64,000 nt of DNA, from the NCBI RefSeq assembly GCF_005863245.1, contig NZ_VBUT01000011.1, positions 62,001-126,000 on the forward strand, read 5' to 3'. The position numbers were made by a program, and so were the translations under genes. Positions 9,063 to 18,232 of the stretch are shown here, in pieces (within the stretch, counting starts at the first letter, position 1; each line of letters begins with the position of its first letter). Source of the DNA: Nocardia cyriacigeorgica (GTDB lineage Bacteria; Actinomycetota; Actinomycetes; Mycobacteriales; Mycobacteriaceae). The notes below the pieces were generated by a model. The model had not been told where the DNA came from. It worked only from the letters and a program-made list of their open reading frames with translations, and did no database searches.

Positions 9063-9463
9063 TCGCCGTCCTCGGAAGTCGCCGCTTCGGTGGCCGCCGG
9101 GCCGGCGAGGCCGTCGACCGGTACCACCGGGCAGTCCTTCCACAAGCGTTCCAGCGCATAGAAGTTGCGCTCGTCGTTGTGCTGGATGTGCACCACCACG
9201 TCGACGTAGTCCAGCAGCGCCCACCGGCCCTCGCGAGTGCCTTCGCGACGGACCGGCTTGTGCCCGGCGGCGCGCAGTTTCTCCTCGACATTGTCGACGA
9301 TCGCGTTGACCTGACGTTCGTTCGGCGCGGACGCGATCACAAAGCAGTCGGTGATCACCAACTGCTCGGATACATCCAGCACAACCACATCGGAAGCCAG
9401 CTTCTCATCGGCTGCCCGTGCGGCGACCTGCGCCATCTCCACCGCTTCGACAGAGGCCGTCAT
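9059..9463 (-). CDS. rsfS: Ribosome silencing factor RsfS
   Basis: 134 residues from the ATG at 9463 (MTASVEAVEM); upstream in-frame codons belong to the spacer after nadD. The family core is present: DVVVLDVSEQLVITDCFVIA, then NERQVNAIVDNVEE and a segment ending GRWALLDYVDVVVHI. RsfS binds ribosomal protein L14 on the 50S subunit and blocks subunit joining under starvation. The gene sits between nadD and gpgP, an order widely conserved in actinobacteria; the end overlaps the gpgP start by 4 bp. Confidence 0.95.
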   Translation of the reverse strand: MTASVEAVEMAQVAARAADEKLASDVVVLDVSEQLVITDCFVIASAPNERQVNAIVDNVEEKLRAAGHKPVRREGTREGRWALLDYVDVVVHIQHNDERNFYALERLWKDCPVVPVDGLAGPAATEAATSEDGE

Positions 9464-9491
9464 GCCCGCACCTCGCTGCGCTCGCTCACGC

Positions 9492-10133
9492 TCAGCTACC
9501 TTCCGCTCCTGCCGGCACATACAGGTGCCGCTTCGATATGTACTGCACGACACCGTCGGGCACGAGGTACCAGACCGGCCGGTTCTCCGCGGCGCGGCGA
9601 CGGCATTCGCTCGACGAGATCGCCAGCGCCGGGATCTCGATCATGGTCACCGCATCGGCCGGGAGGTCACGCAGGTGTTCCTCCAGATGATCGGTGTGCA
9701 GTTCGTAACCCGGACGGCTCACCCCGACGAACCTCGCCAGTTCGAACAGTTCCGCCCAATCCTGCCACGTGAGGATATTGGCCAGCGCGTCCGCTCCGGT
9801 GATGAAGTACAGCTCGGCGTCCGGATGCTGGGCACGCAGGTCGCGCAGGGTGTCGACGGTGTAGGTGACCCCGCCCCGGTCGATGTCGGCCCGGCTGACC
9901 GAGAACCGCGGGTTGGACGCCGTCGCGATGACGGTCATCAGGTAGCGGTCCTCGGCCGGGCTGACCTGTTTGCCCGCCTTCTGCCACGGCTGCCCGGTGG
10001 GCACGAAGACGACTTCGTCGAGGTCGAAGCGGTTGGCGACCTCGCTGGCGGCGACCAGGTGGCCGTGGTGGATGGGATCGAATGTTCCGCCCATCACCCC
10101 GAGCTTGCGTCGAGGCCGGCCTGTCGTGTGCAT
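9492..10133 (-). CDS. nadD: Nicotinate-nucleotide adenylyltransferase
   Basis: 213 residues. The nucleotidyl-transferase signature GGTFDPIHHGHL (residues 15-26) binds ATP; a C-terminal ISSSECRRR stands for the usual ISSTxIR motif. NadD converts nicotinate mononucleotide to deamido-NAD in the cytoplasm. RsfS follows after a short gap, so the two genes probably share a transcript. Length is typical for the family. Confidence 0.95.
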   Translation of the reverse strand: MHTTGRPRRKLGVMGGTFDPIHHGHLVAASEVANRFDLDEVVFVPTGQPWQKAGKQVSPAEDRYLMTVIATASNPRFSVSRADIDRGGVTYTVDTLRDLRAQHPDAELYFITGADALANILTWQDWAELFELARFVGVSRPGYELHTDHLEEHLRDLPADAVTMIEIPALAISSSECRRRAAENRPVWYLVPDGVVQYISKRHLYVPAGAEGS

Positions 10134-10184
10134 GAGTGCCGAGCTTAACGGGTGGGTGTCGCCACACCGTGGGCGTGATGGCGG

Positions 10185-12542
10185 CTATCGGTCGTCGCCG
10201 TCCTCGCCGGTGATCTCCGCACGCATCTGCGTCCGCTGCTCGCGGGCGGTCTCCAGCTCGGCGGACAGCTCGGCGGCCAGCTCCGGCGAGGGCTCCCGGT
10301 CGAGCTCGGCGCTCAGTTCCGCGATCAGAGCGTCGATGGTGGCCAGCCATGCCGGTGACTCGGAGTCGGCGTCGGTGTCCCAGGTCTGCATCCAGGCGAC
10401 GCGGCGCAGGCATTCGGCGCGCGCGCCGATGCGGCCGAGCCCGTCCCACAGCTGCGCGGCCCGCAAGAAGGCCGCCCGCGCCTCGGCGCTGCGGCCTGCT
10501 CGCGACAGGGCCTCGGCCGCCGCCTGGGCGAGTTCGGCGCGGAGCCGGTCGTGGCCGGGCACGTGCTCGATCAGCTTCGCGGCCGATACGTATTGTCGTG
10601 CGGCGTCGCCCGGCCTGCCCAGCGCCGACAGCGAGGCCCCGTACTGCGCACCGATGACGGCGAGCTCCGTGGCCGGGTACCCGAGGTCGGGATCGCCGAC
10701 GACCTGCTCGAACAACGCGGCCGCCGGACCGTGCTGGCCCGCGCGGTGGAAGGCGCGGGCCGCGACACAGCTGTGGTGCGCGGCGTCGGCCTCCGACAAT
10801 CCCGACCAGCGCGCGGCCGCGTACAGGGCGGCGTCGGCCAGGTCGGCTTCGCGGCCCGGCTGCCCGGCCAGGGCCGAGACGAGCAGCGAGTTCAGCCGGG
10901 CCAGATCCTCGCGGGTCAGGACGCCGGCGGCGAGTGCCAAGGCGCGCCGGAGCTGGGTTTCGGCGGCGGCCGGGTCGGTGTGCAGGCGCGCGGTGGCCGC
11001 TTCGATCAGCCTGGTCGCCTCGGCCGCTCGGTCGACCGCGGCATTATCGGCCGGTTCGGCGCTCGCCGAGGCCGACGCCCGGGGCGCGCTCGCAGCATCA
11101 CCGACCGCCGTGCCGGTCCCTGGAACGAGCGGGGTACCAGCTGCCGAGCCTGTGGCGGTGACTCCCGTGCTTGTGACAGCAGCTCCCGATTCTGATGCGG
11201 TAACTCCCGAGCCAGTGTCGGCGGATACCGAGGCCGAGGCGGGCGCTCCCGCTGGCACAGTGGTGGACCCCGAGGTCGTGGCCGGCGCACCCGACGCCTC
11301 CGCGGTAGATCCCGAGGCCGTCGCGGACGTACCCGACGGCACAGTGGTGGACCTCGAGCTCGTCGCGGACGCACCTGATGCAGTCGCGGTGCCTACCGAG
11401 CCCGGCCCGGGAGCTACCGAGCCCGCCGCGCCGGCTACCGGCAGCGCCACCAGGGAGCGCGTGCGCAGACCCAGTGGCAGCAGCTCGACCAGCGGCTGCC
11501 TGGTCAACCTTTCGGTGACGCGCTTGCGGTACTCGTCGCTACCGTTCCTGCTGTCATAGCGGCACACCACCTCCTCGATCTCGGCTTCGAGCAGAGCCAG
11601 CACCGACGACACCGTCCCGCCGCCCACCGGCAGCTCCGCCATGTCCAGCGCGGCCAACCGCCGCAGCAGCACGCTCACACCGGTGATGAACGACAGCCGG
11701 CTGCCGATATCGGCCGCCTGTTCGGTGATCCAGCCGCTGTGTTCGGCCAGGATCTCCAGCCCGCGCGCCTCGTTGCCGGTCAGCGCGCAGAACTCGATGT
11801 GCTCCCCCACCGACGCGCGCAGCTCGATATTGTGCCGGACCAGCGGATATCCGGTCAGATGCGCGCTGCGGGCCGCGGCGGTGCGGCCGGTCAGCAGCAT
11901 CGGGACCAGTGCTTTGGCCAGCGTCCGGTGTGGTTCCTCGGCGCAGCTGCGTTCGCCGTCGATCACCGGGCGCCACTGTTCGAGCGCCGCCTCGTCGTCC
12001 CCCGCGGCCGCGCTGATCACGCCCCAGCCGTTGCGTTCACAGGCATCGCAGTCGGCCATCTGATCGCGCGGCTTGGCCAGTGCGGCGTCACGCAGCGCGA
12101 TAGCACTGTCGTGGTCACCGATCGCGCTGGCCAGATCGGCGCGCAGGCTCAGCACCGGCCGGGCGCTGTACCCGCGCTGACGGTAGCGGTTGTCCATCTC
12201 GTCGAGCCAGCGATGCACGGTCGGCAACGGGACGGCCGGGTTGCCGATCAGATCCCACGTCATCCATTTCAGCTGCCAGTGCACCGAGTAGCTCAGATGG
12301 CCGAGCTCGGCCGGATGCGCGTCGTAGATGCTCAGCAGCCGGCCGTAGGCCATCGGTGAGAGGTCGCGTTCGCCGGCGTACATGTAGGAGCGGGCCAGTT
12401 CGAGCAGCACGCTGCCCTCGAGCGCGCGGTCGGTGCCGGAGCGGGCAGTGGCGGCCAGCGTTTCCAGCCGCTGGGTGCGGGCGCGCCCGTGTGGCAAGGA
12501 CCGGCAGCGGCGCAGTTCACTGTCGATATCGAGGCTTTCCAT
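10185..12542 (-). CDS. TPR-type helical repeat protein paired with the HSP90 gene
   Basis: 785 residues from the ATG at 12542, one base after the stop of the HSP90 gene, so translation is coupled. The protein is rich in Ala, Leu and Glu with helical hairpins resembling tetratricopeptide repeats in residues about 25-370 and again in about 510-785 (for example AEAREAFLRAAQLWDG-like helices). Between them is a Ser/Thr/Ala/Gly linker of about 130 residues made of 14-residue tandem units. No catalytic motif was seen. Cytosolic eukaryotic HSP90 works with TPR co-chaperones; an analogous partnership here is inferred from the gene pairing only. Confidence 0.75.
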   Translation of the reverse strand: MESLDIDSELRRCRSLPHGRARTQRLETLAATARSGTDRALEGSVLLELARSYMYAGERDLSPMAYGRLLSIYDAHPAELGHLSYSVHWQLKWMTWDLIGNPAVPLPTVHRWLDEMDNRYRQRGYSARPVLSLRADLASAIGDHDSAIALRDAALAKPRDQMADCDACERNGWGVISAAAGDDEAALEQWRPVIDGERSCAEEPHRTLAKALVPMLLTGRTAAARSAHLTGYPLVRHNIELRASVGEHIEFCALTGNEARGLEILAEHSGWITEQAADIGSRLSFITGVSVLLRRLAALDMAELPVGGGTVSSVLALLEAEIEEVVCRYDSRNGSDEYRKRVTERLTRQPLVELLPLGLRTRSLVALPVAGAAGSVAPGPGSVGTATASGASATSSRSTTVPSGTSATASGSTAEASGAPATTSGSTTVPAGAPASASVSADTGSGVTASESGAAVTSTGVTATGSAAGTPLVPGTGTAVGDAASAPRASASASAEPADNAAVDRAAEATRLIEAATARLHTDPAAAETQLRRALALAAGVLTREDLARLNSLLVSALAGQPGREADLADAALYAAARWSGLSEADAAHHSCVAARAFHRAGQHGPAAALFEQVVGDPDLGYPATELAVIGAQYGASLSALGRPGDAARQYVSAAKLIEHVPGHDRLRAELAQAAAEALSRAGRSAEARAAFLRAAQLWDGLGRIGARAECLRRVAWMQTWDTDADSESPAWLATIDALIAELSAELDREPSPELAAELSAELETAREQRTQMRAEITGEDGDDR
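11164..11373 (-). repeat. 42-bp tandem repeats (five units) in the TPR gene
   Basis: Five contiguous 42-bp units start at 11164, 11206, 11248, 11290 and 11332, each beginning ccc on the plus strand; a sixth partial unit follows at 11374. Units 11248 and 11332 share the words gg-cacagtggtggac and cccgagg/cctcgag. On the coding strand each unit encodes 14 residues ending in Gly, such as APATTSGSTTVPAG and TSATASGSTAEASG. The period keeps the reading frame, so copy number could change without disrupting the protein. Confidence 0.85.
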
Positions 12543-12543
12543 C

Positions 12544-14379
12544 TCAGTTCTCCCCCTCGTCGCCGCTGGCGGCACGTTCGGTCGCCCAGCTCAGGAACTC
12601 CCCGAACGCGCGATTGAGCAAGGCGGTATCAGCGGGCCGCAGCGGCCGGTGGGTCATCAGCAGCGCCTGCCCGTACAGCGATTCCACAGCGGTCTTCAGG
12701 AAGGCCGGGTCACCGATGCGGGCCAGTCGGCGCACCACCGGGCTATGGAAGTTGAGCACCAGCTGTGCCCGTGGCGTCGCGGATTCGAGCGCACCGAGGA
12801 TGTCGGACCACAGATCGCCGGCCTCGGCGACGGTGTCGGCCCTGGCGCGTTCGTTGCGGGCGCCGCGGCTGTCGATATAGAGCGCGGGCACCGACACCGG
12901 ATGGAAGGCCCGTAGCAGCACATCGCAGGCCAGCGGATCGAGTGTGCTGCGCGCGATCGCCAGGACCGGTGCCAGGGCCAGCTCCTCGGCCGGGTCCACC
13001 GCATCGAGCGCGGCGGTCACGGCGGCGCCGTCGAGTTCGACCACCTCCACGCCGGGCATGATCTGCGGCAGCAGCGCGACCAGTTCGGCGTCATAGGTGT
13101 AGCCGCCGTTGACGATGCCGATGCCCTGCGCCGAGGCCGTCTGCGCGACCTGGCGGAACTCCTCCACCGTCGCGCTGACCCGCACCACCGGATGCTTGCG
13201 CACGAACTCGGTCAGCGGGATGCGGCCTTCGGTGGTCTCGAACAGCAGATGCGGCACCATGATCCGCAGCAGCTCGGTCGAATGCCTGGCCATCGCCTTC
13301 ACGCCGAGCGCGTGCACCGACAGGAACGCGGCCAGCCGTTCGGGCTGCTCGGCCGCGATCTCGGTGAGCCATTCGCGCACCCGGTCGCCGAGCGCCTCGC
13401 GGACGATGGCCAGCCGCTCGTCCTCGTACAGTCCCTCGCGTGAGGCGGTGGGCCGCAGCGAATCGGTGTCGATGACGCAGCGGACGAAGAACGCCCAATC
13501 GGGCAGCACACCGCGCACGGCGTCGCCGAGCAGCATGCCCTTCAAATACACGCGGTGCGCACTGGATTCGGCCGGATTGCCCGGCTGCGACAGCACATAC
13601 GCGACACCGCTGACGCCGGCCAGTTCGGCGTCGAGGTCGATCACGTCCAGCGGCGCGAAGCCGAGCACTCGTTCGCCGTAATCGAACAGCGCGGCACGGC
13701 GCAGCGCGGGCGAGTCGAAGCGGCGCCGCCAGACCGGTGGTGGATCGGTCACCCGGACCACGCTGTCGGCGGTCTCGACGCTCACCTCGTAGGGCAGCAG
13801 CGATCCATAATCGGTGACCAGCTCCAGGACGCGTTCGGCGGTGAACCAGCTCTGCGCACCCGGCCGCGGCGTCAGTTCGACCGTGGTGCCCGGATCGGGG
13901 TACTCCCCCGGCTCGAGTGCGCGCAGCGAATACGTGCCGTCCGCCTCGGCGATCCATTCCACCGGCGGCGCGTCGGGGTCAGCGGCCGACCGGGTCCGCA
14001 CCCGGATGGACTCGGCGACGGTGAAGCAGGCGAGCAGACCGATGCCGAACTGGCCGAGGAATTCGCGCCGGGCGCCTTCGATGTCGTCACGTTTGGAGGA
14101 GCGGCCGATGGTGGCGAGGAAGCGGTGCACGTCGGCCTCGGTGAGTCCGATACCGGGATCGGTGATGCGCAGCCCGTGCCCGTCCAGGTGCAGCCGGATG
14201 GCGGTCGGCGCGGTGGGGTCGAGCGCGGTGCGGGCGGTGACGGCGTCGACGGCGTTCTGCAACAGCTCCCTGAGGTAGACCCGCGGACTCGAGTACAGGT
14301 GGTGCGACAGCAGATCCACGATGCCGCGCAGATCGACCTGGAACTGATAATTGTTGTCCGCTGGAGCTGTGTTGACCAT
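12544..14379 (-). CDS. HSP90 (HtpG) family ATPase chaperone
   Basis: 611 residues, close to HtpG length. The GHKL ATP-binding motifs are present: RELLQNAVDAV (Asn42, in place of canonical ELISNASDA), DPGIGL (Asp74) and LGQFGIGLLACF (around residue 110). The middle domain follows, with the conserved catalytic-loop segment near RPTASREGLYEDE. The sequence is divergent from classic HtpG, and in databases such proteins are usually called simply HSP90 family protein. It is followed after one base by a TPR-like gene and preceded by the VWA gene after about 50 bp. It should act as a cytosolic chaperone; the clients are unknown. Confidence 0.9.
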   Translation of the reverse strand: MVNTAPADNNYQFQVDLRGIVDLLSHHLYSSPRVYLRELLQNAVDAVTARTALDPTAPTAIRLHLDGHGLRITDPGIGLTEADVHRFLATIGRSSKRDDIEGARREFLGQFGIGLLACFTVAESIRVRTRSAADPDAPPVEWIAEADGTYSLRALEPGEYPDPGTTVELTPRPGAQSWFTAERVLELVTDYGSLLPYEVSVETADSVVRVTDPPPVWRRRFDSPALRRAALFDYGERVLGFAPLDVIDLDAELAGVSGVAYVLSQPGNPAESSAHRVYLKGMLLGDAVRGVLPDWAFFVRCVIDTDSLRPTASREGLYEDERLAIVREALGDRVREWLTEIAAEQPERLAAFLSVHALGVKAMARHSTELLRIMVPHLLFETTEGRIPLTEFVRKHPVVRVSATVEEFRQVAQTASAQGIGIVNGGYTYDAELVALLPQIMPGVEVVELDGAAVTAALDAVDPAEELALAPVLAIARSTLDPLACDVLLRAFHPVSVPALYIDSRGARNERARADTVAEAGDLWSDILGALESATPRAQLVLNFHSPVVRRLARIGDPAFLKTAVESLYGQALLMTHRPLRPADTALLNRAFGEFLSWATERAASGDEGEN

Positions 14380-14430
14380 TCGCGCATTGTCGCGGCAACA
14401 CCATAAGGTTCGCTTAACAAGCGCTGATCG

Positions 14431-15855
14431 TCACACCGGAAGCAGCCGCGACACCACCGCCGTCAGCTGCGCCGCCGAGCGGCACTCGTGCATCTCGATC
14501 ACCTGCTGGTATTTGTCGGCAGCCGAATCCCCTGATCCCCATTGGGTTCTCGGTTCCGGGTTGAGCCAGTGCGCGTGCTTGGCCACCTGCACCAGCTCGC
14601 GCAAGGTCTCCAGGTCGGGGTCACGGTAGTTGGTGCGCGCGTCACCGAGTATCAGCAGCGAACTGCGGCTGGTGACGGCGTCGGGCCACTTCGCGGCAAA
14701 CCCGGACAGCGCGCTGCCGTAATCGGAATGCCCGTCGAAGCCGGCCACCTCGGCCTCGGTGAACACCCGCTTCATCGCCTCGTCCAATTGGGTTCGCGCG
14801 TCGAAGAAGCGGGTGACCTCATCGGTCTGATCGACGAACGCGAAGATCCGTACCCGCGAGAACTGCTCCCGCAGCGCACTGACCAGCAGCAAGGTGAAAT
14901 TGCTGAATCCGGCGACCGATCCCGAGACATCGCACAGCAGCACCAGTTCCGGCCTGCCCGGCCGCGGTTTGCGGCTGACCAGATCGATCGGCACCCCGCC
15001 GGTGGACATGGATTTGCGTAGCGTGCGCCGCAGATCGATCTCACCGCGCCGGGAATGCCTGCGCCGCACCGCCAATCGTGAAGCGAGAATCCGGGCCAGC
15101 CGCTGGCTGCTGCGACGCAGCTCGGCCAGCTCCGATTCCGAGGCGCGCAGGAAGTCGACCTCCTCGGCCTGCCGGGAGACGCCGTAACTGGCCACCCGTT
15201 CGCGCCCGATCCGCTCGGCGACCCGCCTGCGGGTTTCGGCGTCGACCGTGGCGCGGAAGGCGTCGATCCGCTGACGGGCGGCGCGGCGCGCGACCTCGGA
15301 CTCGAAGGCACTCGCATTCGGGCTCGCCAGGCCCGCCAGGATCTTGGCCAGCAGCGTCTGCGGCTGCACCTCTTTGAGCGCCTGATACGTCGAAAACGAC
15401 GGGCCGCGCGCGGACTGATACTGCCCCAGTTCCTCGACCATCTGCCCGGCCAGCGACTCCAGCTGGGCGGCCGAGCCTTCTTCGGTCAGCAGGTCCGCGA
15501 GCAGCTCACGCAGTGCCGCGATATCGACGGCGCCCGACGGCGTGCGCGGAATCTCCACATCGTCGACCGAATCGGTGCGGGCGCCGATCGCAACCGGGAA
15601 CCATAGATCGAACAGGCCGTCGTAGGTGCCGCGGTGGGTGGTGCGCCGCAACAAGGCACAGGCCAGACCTTCACGCACCGCTTCCCGGTCCAGCAGGTCG
15701 AGCACGGTCAGCACCCGGCCGGCGTCCACCGTCTCCGACGGGCCGACCGGAACCCCGCGCGCCCGCAACGCCTCCACGAAATCGACGAGATGACCCGCGA
15801 ACCCATGCGGCGCACGGAAATCCGGCGCTTGCGCGGGACCCGAACGCGCGGACAT
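14431..15855 (-). CDS. VWA domain (CoxE-like) protein
   Basis: 474 residues. The C-terminal half is a von Willebrand factor A domain with the metal-binding MIDAS motif DVSGS (Asp309, Ser311, Ser313) and a downstream LGDARTN segment. The N-terminal half is helical and Arg-rich, ending in RRRHSRRGEIDLRRTLRKS, as in CoxE-like proteins. It lies 4 bp downstream of a MoxR AAA+ ATPase gene. MoxR/VWA pairs act together in maturation or metal insertion of partner complexes. The pair occupies the position of Rv2425c-Rv2426c; the target is unknown. Confidence 0.9.
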   Translation of the reverse strand: MSARSGPAQAPDFRAPHGFAGHLVDFVEALRARGVPVGPSETVDAGRVLTVLDLLDREAVREGLACALLRRTTHRGTYDGLFDLWFPVAIGARTDSVDDVEIPRTPSGAVDIAALRELLADLLTEEGSAAQLESLAGQMVEELGQYQSARGPSFSTYQALKEVQPQTLLAKILAGLASPNASAFESEVARRAARQRIDAFRATVDAETRRRVAERIGRERVASYGVSRQAEEVDFLRASESELAELRRSSQRLARILASRLAVRRRHSRRGEIDLRRTLRKSMSTGGVPIDLVSRKPRPGRPELVLLCDVSGSVAGFSNFTLLLVSALREQFSRVRIFAFVDQTDEVTRFFDARTQLDEAMKRVFTEAEVAGFDGHSDYGSALSGFAAKWPDAVTSRSSLLILGDARTNYRDPDLETLRELVQVAKHAHWLNPEPRTQWGSGDSAADKYQQVIEMHECRSAAQLTAVVSRLLPV

Positions 15856-15859
15856 CGGC

Positions 15860-16759
15860 TCAGGCCAGTTTCAGCTCGGCCAGCGCCCGCTCGTGGTCGC
15901 TGCGATGCTTGAGCACCACGCCGAGGGTGGCGCGCACGGTCGTATCGTCGAGATCCTGCATGCCGAGAGCCAGCAGGGTGCGGCCCCAGTCGATGGATTC
16001 GGCCACCGACGGCAGCTTCTTCAACGGCATACCGCGCAACACATGCACGATCCGCACCAGCTGCGCCGCGACCGCCTCCGGCAGCTCCGGTACCCGGCTG
16101 GCCAGAATGCGGCGTTCCAGGTCGGCGTCCGGGAAGTCCAGGTGCAGGTAGAGGCAGCGGCGCTTGAGCGCCTCCGACAGTTCCCTGGTGGCGTTGGAGG
16201 TGAGCACCACGAACGGCTTGTGCTGGGCGGTGATGGTGCCCAGCTCCGGCACCGTGACCGCGAAATCGCTGAGCACCTCGAGCAGCAGGCCCTCGATCTC
16301 GACGTCGGCCTTATCGGTCTCGTCGATGAGCAGCACCGTCGGTTCGGTGCGCCGGATCGCGGTCAGCAGCGGCCGCGCCAGCAGGAACTCCTCGGTGAAG
16401 ACGTCGGCCTTGGTCTCTTCCCAGTCGTTCTCGCTGGAGGCCTGGATGCGCAGGATCTGCTTGGCGTGGTTCCACTCGTAGAGGGCACGGGCCTCGTCGA
16501 CGCCCTCGTAGCACTGCAACCGCACCAGCTCGGCGCCCGCGGTCTGCGCGACCGCGCGCGAGAGCTCGGTCTTGCCGACACCGGCCGGGCCCTCGATCAG
16601 CAGCGGCTTACCCAGCCGATCGGCCAGGAACACCGAGGTGGCGGTGGCCTTGTCGGCCAGATAACCGGTCTCGGCGAGCCGATCGATCACCTCGTCGACC
16701 GAGGCGAAGATCGGCTCCTGAACCGCGACCTGATCCGAATTCGAGCGATCCACCACCAC
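15860..16759 (-). CDS. MoxR-type AAA+ ATPase
   Basis: 299 residues starting at GTG. Walker A is GPAGVGKT (residues 57-64) and Walker B is VLLIDETDKAD; a sensor-1 Asn lies in VLTSNATRELSEALKRR with an arginine finger-like RR. These are hallmarks of the MoxR branch. The protein should form a ring that remodels the VWA partner encoded immediately downstream. proA lies upstream on the same strand after a 60-bp gap, so a separate promoter is possible but not evident. Confidence 0.93.
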   Translation of the reverse strand: MVVDRSNSDQVAVQEPIFASVDEVIDRLAETGYLADKATATSVFLADRLGKPLLIEGPAGVGKTELSRAVAQTAGAELVRLQCYEGVDEARALYEWNHAKQILRIQASSENDWEETKADVFTEEFLLARPLLTAIRRTEPTVLLIDETDKADVEIEGLLLEVLSDFAVTVPELGTITAQHKPFVVLTSNATRELSEALKRRCLYLHLDFPDADLERRILASRVPELPEAVAAQLVRIVHVLRGMPLKKLPSVAESIDWGRTLLALGMQDLDDTTVRATLGVVLKHRSDHERALAELKLA

Positions 16760-16819
16760 GCGTCCCTTTCCTGCGACTTACCAGCCCCACGCTACGGGAC
16801 GGCGGAACCGCGCTCCGGC

Positions 16820-18085
16820 TCAGACCGGGCGGACCTGCCCCTCGCCCCACACGATCCACTTGGTGGAGGTCAGTTCCGGCAGCGCCATCGGGCCGCGGGC
16901 GTGCAGCTTCTGAGTGGAGATACCGATCTCCGCGCCGAAGCCGAACTGCTCGCCGTCGGTGAAGGCAGTGGAAGCGTTCACCATGACCGCCGCGGCGTCG
17001 ACCCGGCTGGTGAACTCGCGGGCGGCGGCCAGCTCCGAGGTGACGATGGCCTCGGTGTGGCCGGTACCCCAGGTGTTGATGTGCTCGACCGCGGCGTCCA
17101 GGCCGTCGACCACCTTCAACGCGATGTCGAGGGTCAGGTACTCCTCGCCCCAGTCGGCGTCGGTGGCGGGCACCTGGCCGGGCAGATCACCGTGGATGGT
17201 GACGCCGTTGTCCTCGAGCGCCTTGGTGAGCCGCGGTACGGCCGTCTCGGCGATGGCGGCGTCGATGAGCACCGTCTCGGCGGCATTGCAGACACTCGGC
17301 CTGCGGGTCTTGGCGTTGATCAGGATCTGTTCGGCCATGTCCAGGTCGGCGCCCGCGTGCACGTAGACGTGGCAGTTGCCGGTGCCGGTCTCGATGGTCG
17401 GCACCTTCGCGTCACGCACGACCGCGTTGATCAGACCGGCGCCACCGCGCGGGATCACGACGTCGACCAGACCGCGGGCCTGGATCAGATGGGTGACGCT
17501 GGAACGGTCCTCGCTGGGCAGCAGCTGCACGGCGTCGGCCGGGATGCCCTGCGCGACAAGCGATTCCCGCAGCACCTCGACCAGCGCGGCATTGGACCGC
17601 GCCGCCGACGACGAGCCACGAAGCAACGCCGCGTTACCGGACTTCAGGGCCAGGCCGAACGCGTCGACGGTGACATTCGGCCGGGCCTCGTACACCATGC
17701 CGACCACGCCGAGCGGTACCCGCACCTGGCGGATCTCGAGCCCGTTGGGCAGGGTCGAACCGCGCACCACCACACCCACCGGGTCCGGCAGGCCCGCCAC
17801 CTGACGCAGTCCGGAGGCGATGCCGTCGATGCGGGGCTTCGTCAGCCGCAGCCGGTCGAGCAGCGATTCCTCGGTGCCCGTGGCCTGCGCGGTCGCGATG
17901 TCCTCGGCATTGGCGGCCAGCACCCGGTCGGCGGCGGCGAGCAGCGCGTCGGCGGCGGCGTGCAGCGCCTCGTTCTTCTGGGCGGTGGTCAACTGGGCGA
18001 GCGCACGTGCGGCGACCCGTGCCTTGCGCGCGGCGTCGTGCACGGCCTCGCGGGTATCGAGCTCGGCTGTCGTTCCTACCGTCAT
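16820..18085 (-). CDS. proA: Gamma-glutamyl phosphate reductase
   Basis: 421 residues from ATG at 18085. The aldehyde-dehydrogenase fold is intact with the catalytic Cys in PSVCNAAETVL, the segment LGVVGMVYEARPNVT and IPRGGAGLI. ProA reduces glutamyl-5-phosphate to glutamate semialdehyde, the second step of proline synthesis. Its partner kinase proB is 26 kb away at 44.0 kb on the same strand, with an accessory interval between; in M. tuberculosis the two are also separated. The cytosolic role is secure. Confidence 0.97.
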   Translation of the reverse strand: MTVGTTAELDTREAVHDAARKARVAARALAQLTTAQKNEALHAAADALLAAADRVLAANAEDIATAQATGTEESLLDRLRLTKPRIDGIASGLRQVAGLPDPVGVVVRGSTLPNGLEIRQVRVPLGVVGMVYEARPNVTVDAFGLALKSGNAALLRGSSSAARSNAALVEVLRESLVAQGIPADAVQLLPSEDRSSVTHLIQARGLVDVVIPRGGAGLINAVVRDAKVPTIETGTGNCHVYVHAGADLDMAEQILINAKTRRPSVCNAAETVLIDAAIAETAVPRLTKALEDNGVTIHGDLPGQVPATDADWGEEYLTLDIALKVVDGLDAAVEHINTWGTGHTEAIVTSELAAAREFTSRVDAAAVMVNASTAFTDGEQFGFGAEIGISTQKLHARGPMALPELTSTKWIVWGEGQVRPV

Positions 18086-18232
18086 GGGTTACAGACTACG
18101 CACCCGCTACGACACCGAATCACTGTGCTTCGGGCCGCGCAGGCACTGGTCCGCCTCGGTCACGGCGTGCCTGTCGGTGGTGTCCCGTAGCTTGCCGGAG
18201 ACGGTTCGACCTCGACACAGAGCGGAGCAAGG

